From Ornithomonoglobus_A sp034090805 (GTDB lineage: Bacteria > Bacillota > Clostridia > UBA1381): 23,983 nt of DNA. The stretch's first letter is position 1. Each line of letters begins with the position of its first letter. The position numbers and the translations under genes are program-made. A model generated the notes under the pieces. That model searched no databases, was not told where the DNA came from, and was given only the letters and a program-made list of their open reading frames with translations. Location: NCBI GenBank assembly GCA_034090805.1, contig JAXDRV010000137.1:1-23983 (forward strand), in the 5' to 3' direction. Shown in pieces: positions 16,101 through 22,570 of the stretch.

Positions 16101-16626
16101 CGTGGGATATGATATGTACTGCAAAATCCTAAGCGAAAGCATCAGTGCGGCAAAGGGTGAAAAGCAGGAGGATGAGAGAGAAGTCTCGATTGACATTGAA
16201 ATAAATGCGTATCTTCCTGAAACATATATCCAAAGCCCCAATCAGCGTATAGATATGTATAAAAAGATTGCCGCAATAGAAAGCGAGGACGACAGATTTC
16301 AGATCGAAGACGAGCTTATCGACCGCTACGGAGATATTCCCAGAGCAGTGCAGAATATTATTGAGGTTGCCGCACTTAAGGTAAAGGCAAAGGAGGCGGG
16401 TGTAATAGAAATTTCTCAGCACAGTACGGAGCTTGTTTTGAAATTTGCCGACGGACGTCTTAATCCCGAAATAATAATGGCACTCGATAAGGCGTATCCC
16501 ATGCGAATACGTGTAATGTCACAGACGGAGCCGGCGGTGAGCGTAAAGCTTAAGGCGCAGAATATACTGCAAATTGTAAACGATTTGTTAAATGTTATCA
16601 CAAGTCTTGACGAAAGTGAAAAATAA
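13150..16626 (+). CDS. mfd: Transcription-repair coupling factor Mfd
   Basis: A protein of about 1158 residues, full family length. It removes RNA polymerase stalled at DNA damage and recruits UvrA. An N-terminal UvrB-like region is followed by the CarD-like RNA polymerase interaction domain (GDYVVHSAHGIGEYKG near residue 491), the RecG-like translocase with Walker A GDVGFGKTE near 645 and DEEQ near 741, motif III TMTATPIPRT, and the motif VI region QLRGRVGRS. The C-terminal TRCF regulatory domain follows. ATG 13150 is preferred, with AAGGGG upstream; GTG 13138, which overlaps the end of pth, is an in-frame alternative. It is co-directional with pth and the PpiC lipoprotein gene. Confidence 0.96.
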   Translation: MNFRNILYEYPKYKELRKSLQKSPVSVSGVEESARAQLIYSLFEEQENHALAVCYSDMEAQALAAELSFFTDSVQVFPSKEYVFYNIETTGHSSENARLGAVSGAAAAEKKITVASLDALLQYTIPKEDFEKYTVRFELGAAFDLQELCERLVIMGYSREELVEGEGQFSLRGGILDVFTPNYDNPLRIEFFDKETDSIRLFDRVSQRSLDKLERAEVIPVREAVVDDERRQTVAAELKKRINAAKKRGGDEYYIETASAELEALTEKRYFPSIDKYVSLIYGEIPSLLDYFDGECQIFIIDPKRICDRGKTFEWEKNEIVAELKNKNVLGREKDEFFVRYLDALDKMTRNTVISLETLTHTSNDFKYKSLVNFMTKTTISFHGKFDYLFEDVKKWQKNGYTAVILASTRGRGENLVGVLGDRGIPARFINDDEEFKAGETVVMRGRIKKGFEYPDIKFVLVSDNEIFEQKKSRRKRKEDNASRIRSYNDISPGDYVVHSAHGIGEYKGTQKMNVGGVMKDYLKIQYKGTDCLYVPIDQMNQLYKYIGNSADKQVKLNRLGGNEWNKTKAKVKASTDELAKKLIKLYAQRENLKGYAFSPDTPWQKDFEDTFPYQETEDQLRSIEEVKADMEKTKPMDRLLCGDVGFGKTEIALRAAFKAINDSKQVAYLCPTTILAMQHYETFINRMKNFPVRVEMLSRFRTPTQQKKILKQLKTGEIDVVIGTHRLLSKDVVFKDLGLLVVDEEQRFGVAHKERLKEIKTNVDVLTMTATPIPRTLHMAMTSVRDMSVLTEPPENRYPVQTYVLEDNPVVILGAIRNELSRGGQVFYLYNRVQGIYNKASWLAEQFPDKTVSVGHGKMKEDELEEIMYRMAEGDTDILVCTTIIETGLDIPNANTIIIDNADKMGLAQLYQLRGRVGRSNRAAYAYLTYQPSSILSEVASKRLQAVKEFTEFGSGFKIAMRDLEIRGAGNILGSEQHGHMDSVGYDMYCKILSESISAAKGEKQEDEREVSIDIEINAYLPETYIQSPNQRIDMYKKIAAIESEDDRFQIEDELIDRYGDIPRAVQNIIEVAALKVKAKEAGVIEISQHSTELVLKFADGRLNPEIIMALDKAYPMRIRVMSQTEPAVSVKLKAQNILQIVNDLLNVITSLDESEK

Positions 16627-16678
16627 GAGTATACTTAGAAACAGATGATTAACAACCAAACGGAAAGGAAAATGAAAA

Positions 16679-17671
16679 ATGAAGAAATTTACATCAATAT
16701 CGGCAGCCGTTCTTACGGCGGCGGTTCTTATGTCAGGCTGCGGTGCCGGTTCAAAAACCGCAATGACGGCAGGAAATGTTAAGGTAACACAGGGGGACGT
16801 TGAGGTTATAACCGAGGCATACCTTGCAAGCACGGGCGATTTTGACTCGGCAAAGAAATATGCGGTGAAGTCAATTGAAGAAGCCGTTAAAATATACGCG
16901 ACGGCACAGTCGAAGGGGCTTGAGCTCAACGATGATGAGAAAGCACAGCTCAGAAGCGGAAAAGCAAGCTTTGCAAAAACATTCGGCTCAACGAGTGAAT
17001 ATAAAAAGATGTTAAAGTCAAAGGGCGGACACGATGAAATAGTGGAAATGGTAATCGCAGAGCCTCTTTATGAGCAGAAGCTGCTTGAGGGCGTGGAGAT
17101 AGCGGAGCCGTCTGATGAGGAGGCAAAGACCTTCTTCAAGGAAAACTACCGCCGTGCAAAGCACGTACTTCTCCCGATTGACAGCGGCACATCCGAGGAG
17201 GTTGCAAAGGCGGATGCAGAAATAGTTCTGAAGAAAGCGCAGGAAGGCACAAACTTTGACGATTTGATAAAAGAATACTCGCAGGATCCCGGCAGCCAGA
17301 GCAATCCCGACGGATATGTGTTTACCGATAACCAGATGGTTGAAGAATTTGACGAGGCTGTAAAATCGATTCAGCCGGGCGAGTTTACAATGTGCAAGAG
17401 CAGCTACGGCTACCACGTTATTCAAAGACTTTCGCTTGAAGAAAAGTTTGATGAGTTTTTCGAGCAGAATAAGGAAGCGGCAAAAACGGCAAAGCAGAGC
17501 AAGGATAAAGAGGATGCGTTAAATAAGATGGCGGACGAAGCGGGAATACAGGTTGAAAAGATTGACGATGTAATAAACGCAATCCCGTCACCCACACCGG
17601 AAGCGACCGAGCAGCCGACGGATGCCCCGGAGGAGAACGCTTCGACAGAGGAAACATCGGAAAACAAATAA
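16679..17671 (+). CDS. PpiC-type (parvulin) peptidyl-prolyl isomerase lipoprotein, PrsA/SurA-like
   Basis: A 330-residue secreted foldase. The signal peptide ends in a lipobox LMSGC, so Cys21 should be lipidated and the protein anchored outside the membrane. A helical SurA/PrsA-like N-terminal region precedes the parvulin domain at about 157-253 (RRAKHVLL...YSQDPGSQSNPDGYVF...GEFTMCKSSYGYHVIQ). The C-terminal tail of about 35 residues is rich in Pro, Thr and Glu and probably disordered. AAAGGA precedes the ATG. It lies 52 nt after mfd, an arrangement frequent in Clostridia, and is closed by a strong terminator. Confidence 0.92.
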   Translation: MKKFTSISAAVLTAAVLMSGCGAGSKTAMTAGNVKVTQGDVEVITEAYLASTGDFDSAKKYAVKSIEEAVKIYATAQSKGLELNDDEKAQLRSGKASFAKTFGSTSEYKKMLKSKGGHDEIVEMVIAEPLYEQKLLEGVEIAEPSDEEAKTFFKENYRRAKHVLLPIDSGTSEEVAKADAEIVLKKAQEGTNFDDLIKEYSQDPGSQSNPDGYVFTDNQMVEEFDEAVKSIQPGEFTMCKSSYGYHVIQRLSLEEKFDEFFEQNKEAAKTAKQSKDKEDALNKMADEAGIQVEKIDDVINAIPSPTPEATEQPTDAPEENASTEETSENK

Positions 17672-17685
17672 ATATGAATTAACAG

Positions 17686-17717
17686 CGGTTCGGGATATTC
17701 CCGAACCGTTATTTTTT
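17686..17717 (+). terminator. Terminator of the GT2-to-PpiC run
   Basis: A 10-bp perfect stem (17686-17695 with 17699-17708), loop TAT, is followed by TTATTTTTT. It begins 15 nt after the PpiC stop. Confidence 0.9.
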
Positions 17718-17813
17718 AATGTTTCTTTGCTTGTATTGCAGTTTCACACAGTAAACGGCTGCGGCATATTATATATAAAAGCCTTTTGATTAGGAAAGAA
17801 TGAGGTGGAGCTT

Positions 17814-18116
17814 ATGTATGCAGCGGTTATTGTGCTTGTGTCGGTAATATTGACCGCATTCGGAATAACTCTTTTTCGTGCGGGAACAAAGAGCTATTTA
17901 AGCGGTGAAACGTCTTTTGTGTTAATCAACGCAAAAAATCCGGAAACAATAGAACATACGGTGCGGCGTGCTGCAAAGCGCTTTCCGGAGTGTACAATAT
18001 ACATAATGAATAAATCAAAATCCGATGAAATGCCGAAGCTTCTTACCGCACTTGAGAGTGAGTTTGACTCAGTAAAAATTGTTTTAAAAAATCCGTATGA
18101 GGATAGAGAAGGTTAA
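17814..18116 (+). CDS. Small membrane-anchored hypothetical protein
   Basis: A 100-residue protein I do not recognise. A single N-terminal hydrophobic helix (about 2-22, YAAVIVLVSVILTAFGITLF) is followed by a soluble domain of mixed alpha/beta appearance containing ETIEHTVRRAAKRFP, IYIMNKSKSDEM and VKIVLKNP. The ATG at 17814 has GAGGTGG upstream; GTG 17805 is an in-frame alternative. It lies about 100 nt before HPr, on the same strand. The pattern of helix plus a small alternating fold suggests a membrane-tethered cytosolic domain, but no function can be assigned. Confidence 0.7.
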   Translation: MYAAVIVLVSVILTAFGITLFRAGTKSYLSGETSFVLINAKNPETIEHTVRRAAKRFPECTIYIMNKSKSDEMPKLLTALESEFDSVKIVLKNPYEDREG

Positions 18117-18157
18117 ATAAAGCGGTATCGGTTATAATATATACAGATGTATTATCC

Positions 18158-18196
18158 GCTCACAATAATGCATTGAATTGAACTATTTTTGTGAGC
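18158..18196 (+). promoter_or_regulatory. Inverted repeat in front of HPr
   Basis: GCTCACAA (18158-18165) and TTGTGAGC (18189-18196) are perfect 8-bp inverted repeats 23 nt apart. TATAAT at 18132-18137 lies about 20 nt upstream, without a clear -35 box. The pair could form an RNA hairpin just ahead of the ribosome binding site or bind a dimeric regulator. Confidence 0.45.
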
Positions 18197-18217
18197 AGAA
18201 AGGCTATGGATATTTTA

Positions 18218-18475
18218 ATGAAACAATTTGAATACACAATAACCGATCCGCAGGGAATACACGCAAGACCGGCTGGACTTCTTATCAAAGAGGCGTCAAA
18301 GTATGAATCGGATATAAAAATAGAGGCAGGCGACAAAACGAGTGACGCAAAGAGGATTTTTGCGGTCATGGGCATGGGGATAAAATGCGGAGATAAAATC
18401 ACCGTAAGCGTAAACGGGGGAGATGAGGAACAGGCAGCCGCCTCGTTTCGTGAGTTTTTGGAGAAAAATTTATAA
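18218..18475 (+). CDS. HPr-family phosphocarrier protein with Arg at position 46
   Basis: An 85-residue protein, the usual HPr length. It carries the phosphoryl group between enzyme I and sugar-specific PTS components through His15 in GIHARPA. The ATG at 18218 puts this histidine exactly at position 15; GTG 18191 and ATG 18206 would give extensions not seen in the family. Position 46, the Ser phosphorylated by HPr kinase in Firmicutes, is Arg here (DAKRIFAVMGMGI). So the catalytic site is kept while the regulatory site is lost. It may be a secondary HPr paralogue rather than the main PTS carrier. A terminator follows. Confidence 0.88.
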   Translation: MKQFEYTITDPQGIHARPAGLLIKEASKYESDIKIEAGDKTSDAKRIFAVMGMGIKCGDKITVSVNGGDEEQAAASFREFLEKNL

Positions 18476-18488
18476 ATAACACATAAAC

Positions 18489-18527
18489 CGCTGCGTCAAA
18501 GGAAAAGCCTCGGCGCAGCGATTTTTT
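18489..18527 (+). terminator. Terminator of the HPr gene
   Basis: CGCTGCG (18489-18495) pairs with CGCAGCG (18514-18520), with an inner AGG/CCT pairing, and is followed by ATTTTTTG. Confidence 0.85.
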
Positions 18528-18561
18528 GTGAATTTTTTTTGGCAAAAAATTAAAAAAATAC

Positions 18562-18590
18562 TTGCATTTTGCGTAATGTTGTGATATAAT
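18562..18590 (+). promoter_or_regulatory. Promoter of rpsB-tsf
   Basis: TTGCAT (18562-18567), a 17-nt spacer and TATAAT (18585-18590). The start should be near 18597, giving a leader of about 105 nt. Confidence 0.8.
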
Positions 18591-18596
18591 ATCACG

Positions 18597-18702
18597 GTAT
18601 GAAAAATACACACATATTCGGATTGCGTAAATGTTGCCCTTTTGCCGGGGTGTTTATGCGAGAGGATGAGTATGGAGGAACAAAAACAAGGAGGATTTTA
18701 AA
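18597..18702 (+). promoter_or_regulatory. Structured rpsB leader with a mini-ORF
   Basis: GCGTAAA (18625-18631) pairs with TTTATGC (18653-18659), with CCC/GGG pairing inside, to form a stem-loop. Downstream, GAGAGG and an ATG at 18672 open a nine-residue frame (MEEQKQGGF) whose TAA ends one nt before the rpsB ATG, with the AGGAGG of rpsB inside it. The leader may serve S2 autoregulation or translational coupling; this is inference. Confidence 0.4.
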
Positions 18703-19440
18703 ATGGCAAACGTAATTTCAATGAAGCAGCTCCTCGAAGCGGGAGTACATTTCGGTCACCAGACAAGAAGATGGAACCCTAAAATGGCTGAGTACATCTT
18801 CACGGAGAGAAACGGTATCTACATCATTGACCTTCAGAAGACAGTTAAGAAGGTTGAAGAGGCTTACTATTTTGTAAGAGATATTGCTGCTGACGGCGGC
18901 GAGGTACTGTTCGTAGGTACAAAGAAGCAGGCTCAGGACTCAATAAAGGAAGAGGCTGAGAGAGTAGGAATGTACTACGTAAACGCAAGATGGCTCGGCG
19001 GTATGCTGACAAACTTCCAGACAATTCAGAAGAGAATTGAAAGACTTGCTCAGATTAACAAGATGGAGGAGGAAGGTACATTTGACCTGCTTCCCAAGAA
19101 AGAGGTTATAAAGCTTAAGGCTCAGAGAGATAAGCTTGAAAAGTACCTCGGCGGTATCAAGGAAATGAAGAAGATACCTGAGTGTATGTTCGTTGTTGAC
19201 CCGAGAAAGGAAAAGATTGCCATAGCTGAAGCAAAGAAGCTGGGCATTCCCGTTGTTGCAATTGTTGATACAAACTGCGACCCCGATGAGGTTGACTACG
19301 TTATTCCGGGCAACGATGATGCTATACGTGCGGTAAAGCTTATCGCATCAACGATTTCAAATGCTATTATCGAGGGCAGACAGGGCGAGGACGCTGTTGC
19401 CGAGGCTGAAGAGGCTGAAGAAGCTGAAACAGAGGAATAA
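18703..19440 (+). CDS. rpsB: 30S ribosomal protein S2
   Basis: A 245-residue ribosomal protein. The N-terminal MKQLLEAGVHFGHQTRRWNPKM, FVGTKKQAQD, NARWLGGMLTNFQTI and IPVVAIVDTNCDPD are conserved S2 blocks. The acidic tail (about 228-245, repeats of EAEEAE) is extended, as in several Clostridia. AAGGAGG precedes the ATG. It is the first gene of the standard rpsB-tsf operon, 38 nt before tsf. Confidence 0.98.
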   Translation: MANVISMKQLLEAGVHFGHQTRRWNPKMAEYIFTERNGIYIIDLQKTVKKVEEAYYFVRDIAADGGEVLFVGTKKQAQDSIKEEAERVGMYYVNARWLGGMLTNFQTIQKRIERLAQINKMEEEGTFDLLPKKEVIKLKAQRDKLEKYLGGIKEMKKIPECMFVVDPRKEKIAIAEAKKLGIPVVAIVDTNCDPDEVDYVIPGNDDAIRAVKLIASTISNAIIEGRQGEDAVAEAEEAEEAETEE

Positions 19441-19478
19441 TCTTTAATACAGATAGATTTTAATAGGAGGAAACGAAA

Positions 19479-20396
19479 ATGGCATTCACAGCAAAAGACG
19501 TAAAGGAATTAAGAGAAATGACCGGCTGCGGTATGATGGACTGTAAAAAGGCTCTTACCGAAACAGACGGCGATAAGGACAAGGCTGTTGAGTATTTAAG
19601 AGAAAAGGGACTTGCTACCGCTGCAAAGAAGGCAGGCAGAGTTGCTGCCGAGGGTATGGTTAAGTCATATATCGACGGAAACGTAGGCGTAGTTGTTGAG
19701 GTTAACGCTGAAACAGACTTCGTTGCAAAGAATGAGGAGTTCCAGGAATTTGTTGCAAATGTTGCAAAGACAGTTGCAAAGGAGAATCCGGCAGACGTTG
19801 AAGCACTTAAGGCTTGCACCTGCCCCTGCGGTGAAATGACAATCGGCGAGCTGTTGACAGCAAAGATTGCAAAAATCGGTGAAAACATGAACATCAGACG
19901 TTTTGCAAGAATAGAAACAGATGGCGTTGTTACCGATTACATCCACGCAGCAGGAAAGATAGGCGTGCTTGTTGAGGCTGAAGCACCCGCTTGCGATGAG
20001 GTAAACACAGCATTAAGAAACGTTGCAATGCAGATTGCAGCTCTTAACCCCAAGTACCTTTCAAGCGAAGATGTTCCTGAGGATTATAAAGAGCATGAAA
20101 AGGAAATCCTTGTGGCTCAGGCTAAGAACGATCCCAAGAACGCATCAAAGCCGGATAACATTATCGAGAAGATGATCATAGGCCGTCTTAACAAGGAGCT
20201 TAAGGAAATTTGTCTGCTTGAACAGGAATATGTTAAGGCTGAAAATAAGGAAACTGTTGCAAAGTATCTTGAGCAGGTTTCAAAGACAGTCGGCGCTGAC
20301 ATCAAATTAAAGAGCTTTGCGCGTTTTGAAACGGGCGAGGGTCTTGAAAAGCGTGAAGAAAACTTCGCAGATGAAGTTGCATCAATGATTAAATAA
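19479..20396 (+). CDS. tsf: Translation elongation factor Ts
   Basis: A 305-residue nucleotide exchange factor of EF-Tu. The N-terminal UBA-like domain holds MTGCGMMDCKKALTE, and the core domain has AETDFVAKNEEF, the TDFV motif that contacts EF-Tu. The length is normal. AGGAGG precedes the ATG. A strong terminator follows 5 nt after the stop. Confidence 0.98.
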   Translation: MAFTAKDVKELREMTGCGMMDCKKALTETDGDKDKAVEYLREKGLATAAKKAGRVAAEGMVKSYIDGNVGVVVEVNAETDFVAKNEEFQEFVANVAKTVAKENPADVEALKACTCPCGEMTIGELLTAKIAKIGENMNIRRFARIETDGVVTDYIHAAGKIGVLVEAEAPACDEVNTALRNVAMQIAALNPKYLSSEDVPEDYKEHEKEILVAQAKNDPKNASKPDNIIEKMIIGRLNKELKEICLLEQEYVKAENKETVAKYLEQVSKTVGADIKLKSFARFETGEGLEKREENFADEVASMIK

Positions 20397-20401
20397 ATAA
20401 T

Positions 20402-20434
20402 AAATCCCTCTCCGAATCGGAGAGGGATTTTTAT
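20402..20434 (+). terminator. Terminator of rpsB-tsf
   Basis: A 14-bp arm pair (20402-20415 with 20417-20430), in practice 12 bp around a five-base loop, is followed by TTAT. It starts 6 nt past the tsf stop. Confidence 0.9.
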
Positions 20435-20445
20435 AAGCATACAAC

Positions 20446-20519
20446 AAAACAATCACCCCGTCTTATTTATTGGAGGGGTGATTGTTTTTATCCAATAGGA
20501 AATTTCTCAATTTCCTATT
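20446..20519. repeat. Two further perfect hairpins between tsf and htpG
   Basis: First hairpin: AAAACAATCACCCC (20446-20459) with GGGGTGATTGTTTT (20475-20488), 14 bp and a 15-nt loop. Second: AATAGGAAATT (20494-20504) with AATTTCCTATT (20509-20519), 11 bp and a 4-nt loop. Both are perfect. The first has a U-run and could be a second bidirectional terminator; the second lacks one. Confidence 0.75.
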
Positions 20520-20522
20520 AGC

Positions 20523-20571
20523 AAAAAAGCTTACCTTGCGCCAAAGGCGCAACTTTATCAAAAGCTTTTTT
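20523..20571 (-). terminator. Nested-hairpin terminator of htpG
   Basis: Outer arms AAAAAAGCTT (20523-20532) and AAGCTTTTTT (20562-20571) enclose an inner stem TTGCGCC/GGCGCAA (20536-20542 with 20546-20552). On the minus strand it starts at the htpG stop codon itself and ends in six T. Confidence 0.7.
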
Positions 20572-22414
20572 ATAATGCTTTGTTAAGCAGCATATTCGAG
20601 CGTTCTATAAACTTTGTCATAGCGTCGGCGGGGAGAGGACTGTGGCTGATTTTTGCAAGGTCATAAACCTGATCCATAACAAGATTTGCGTCCTCCTCCG
20701 AAAGCGTATCAAGCTTTTGGATAAGAGAGTTGTTCATATTGATTACAAGCGTAAATTCATCATGGAACATACTTGCCATGCCTGCCATCTGCTGACCGTA
20801 GGAACGGTACATTTCCTGCATACGTCTTGATTCCTCACCGAGAAGAATAACTGCCGGAATGTCGGGATTTTTCAGTATTTTAGCCTCTATTTTCAAATTT
20901 TCATCATTTATTCTTGACTTAAACTTTTCAATAACCGCTTTTGACTTTTCCTCATCGGCATCCGATTCCTCGGCAGTTTCCGAAAGAACGGAGTCAATTC
21001 TCTTGAATTTAACATCGGTATTTTTCATTTCAAGGAACGAGATAAAATGAGTATCCATCATCGTCGGCAGTTCAACCGCTTCGAGGCCTTGCTCCTTAAA
21101 CATATTAATATACTGCGACTGAAGTTTAGGATCGGAAACGTAATAAACCTCTTTTTTGTCCTTTCCGTCGAGGTATTCGTTAAGCGTTACATATTTGCCA
21201 TCGGTGGTCTTGAAGATTATTACATCCTTGATCTTATCATAGAATTTTTCATCTCTTATGCAGCCGTATTTAATAAATATATTTATATCGTCCCAGTATT
21301 TTTCGTAGCTTTCCTTATCCGTATTATATATTCCGGTGAGCTTGTCCGCAACCTTTTTCGTGATATGCGCTGATATTTTCTTAACGTATCCGTCATTTTG
21401 CAGGAAGCTTCTCGATACGTTAAGCGGCAGATCGGGACAGTCGATTACACCCTTGAGAAGCATCAGAAATTCAGGTATTACCTCCTTGACGTTGTCGGCA
21501 ACGAATACCTGATTGTTGAACAGCTTGATCTGTCCCTCCTGACTGGCAAACTCCATATTTATTTTGGGGAAATACAGTATTCCCTTGAGGTTGAACGGGA
21601 AATCAACATTAAGATGAATCCAAAACAGCGGCTCATTAAAGTCCATGAATACATCTCTGTAAAATTCCTTGTATTCCTCGTCCGTGCATTCCGACGGCTT
21701 TTTCATCCAAAGGGGAGTGGTGTTGTTTATCGGCTTCGGAGCTGCTTTTTCCTCCTCTTTGTCCGTATCGGCTTTTTCTTCGTCCTCTGCGTTTTCAATG
21801 TAAATTTCGGTAGGCAGGAACGAGCAGTATTTGTGGAGGATCTGACGTATCGTTGATTCCTCAAGAAATTCCTTGCTGTCCTCTGCTATTGTCAGAGTAA
21901 TTGTCGTACCTCTTTCGGTTCTTGTACCCTCGCTCATGTCAAACTCCATCGAGCCGTCGCATACCCATTTTGCCGGTACAGCACCGTCTGCATAGGACAG
22001 CGAATCAATCTCAACCGAATCACTTACCATGAACGCACTGTAAAATCCAAGACCGAAATGTCCGATTATCTGAGCACCCTCGTTTTCCTCATCTTTATAC
22101 TTTGCAAGGAAATCACTTGCACCCGAAAATGCAATCTGATTGATGTACTTGTCAATCTCTTCGGCGGTCATACCGATACCGTTATCACTTACGATCAGCT
22201 TGCCGTTCGGCTTGTCAATGCGAACCGTAACCTTGAACTGCGGATCATCCTCAAGCGACGCCTCGCCGATGCCCGCAAGCTTTTTCAGCTTTGTAACAGC
22301 ATCGCACGCATTTGAAACAAGCTCTCTCAAAAATATATCCTTGTCCGAGTAAAGCCATTTTTTAATTATCGGAAACAGATTTTCCGAATCTACAGAAATA
22401 TTTCCCTTTGCCAT
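20570..22414 (-). CDS. htpG: Molecular chaperone HtpG (bacterial Hsp90)
   Basis: A 614-residue ATP-dependent chaperone. The GHKL nucleotide site is present: FLRELVSNACDA, DNGIGM, GHFGLGFYSAFMV and GTTITL. A charged linker (about 215-237, rich in Glu and Lys) precedes the middle domain, where PLFWIHLNVDFPFNLKGILYFP and RSFLQNDG are conserved; the C-terminal dimerisation domain follows. AAAGGAAG precedes the ATG at 22414. Upstream lie a promoter and a perfect CIRCE operator, so HrcA very likely controls it. Confidence 0.97.
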   Translation of the reverse strand: MAKGNISVDSENLFPIIKKWLYSDKDIFLRELVSNACDAVTKLKKLAGIGEASLEDDPQFKVTVRIDKPNGKLIVSDNGIGMTAEEIDKYINQIAFSGASDFLAKYKDEENEGAQIIGHFGLGFYSAFMVSDSVEIDSLSYADGAVPAKWVCDGSMEFDMSEGTRTERGTTITLTIAEDSKEFLEESTIRQILHKYCSFLPTEIYIENAEDEEKADTDKEEEKAAPKPINNTTPLWMKKPSECTDEEYKEFYRDVFMDFNEPLFWIHLNVDFPFNLKGILYFPKINMEFASQEGQIKLFNNQVFVADNVKEVIPEFLMLLKGVIDCPDLPLNVSRSFLQNDGYVKKISAHITKKVADKLTGIYNTDKESYEKYWDDINIFIKYGCIRDEKFYDKIKDVIIFKTTDGKYVTLNEYLDGKDKKEVYYVSDPKLQSQYINMFKEQGLEAVELPTMMDTHFISFLEMKNTDVKFKRIDSVLSETAEESDADEEKSKAVIEKFKSRINDENLKIEAKILKNPDIPAVILLGEESRRMQEMYRSYGQQMAGMASMFHDEFTLVINMNNSLIQKLDTLSEEDANLVMDQVYDLAKISHSPLPADAMTKFIERSNMLLNKAL

Positions 22415-22459
22415 ATAAATTACTTCCTTTCAATTTGCATTGATAAATTTCTATAATAT

Positions 22460-22488
22460 ATAATAATACTTTTTAACCTAAAAGTCAA
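22460..22488 (-). promoter_or_regulatory. Promoter of htpG
   Basis: On the minus strand TTGACT (22488-22483), a 17-nt spacer and TATTAT (22465-22460). It starts about 40 nt before the htpG ATG and lies just downstream of the CIRCE element. Confidence 0.7.
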
Positions 22489-22495
22489 TAGAAAA

Positions 22496-22522
22496 TTAGC
22501 ACTCAACGGTGCTGAGTGCTAA
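22496..22522. promoter_or_regulatory. CIRCE operator (HrcA binding site)
   Basis: TTAGCACTC (22496-22504), nine bases, GAGTGCTAA (22514-22522): a perfect match to the CIRCE consensus. It sits between birA and htpG, upstream of the htpG -35 box. As RNA from the birA side it would also form a 9-bp hairpin followed by TTTTC and could weakly terminate birA transcription. Confidence 0.95.
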
Positions 22523-22570
22523 CAATTTACAATCTATTCATAAATTTAACATATTTCTAACATTAAATAC

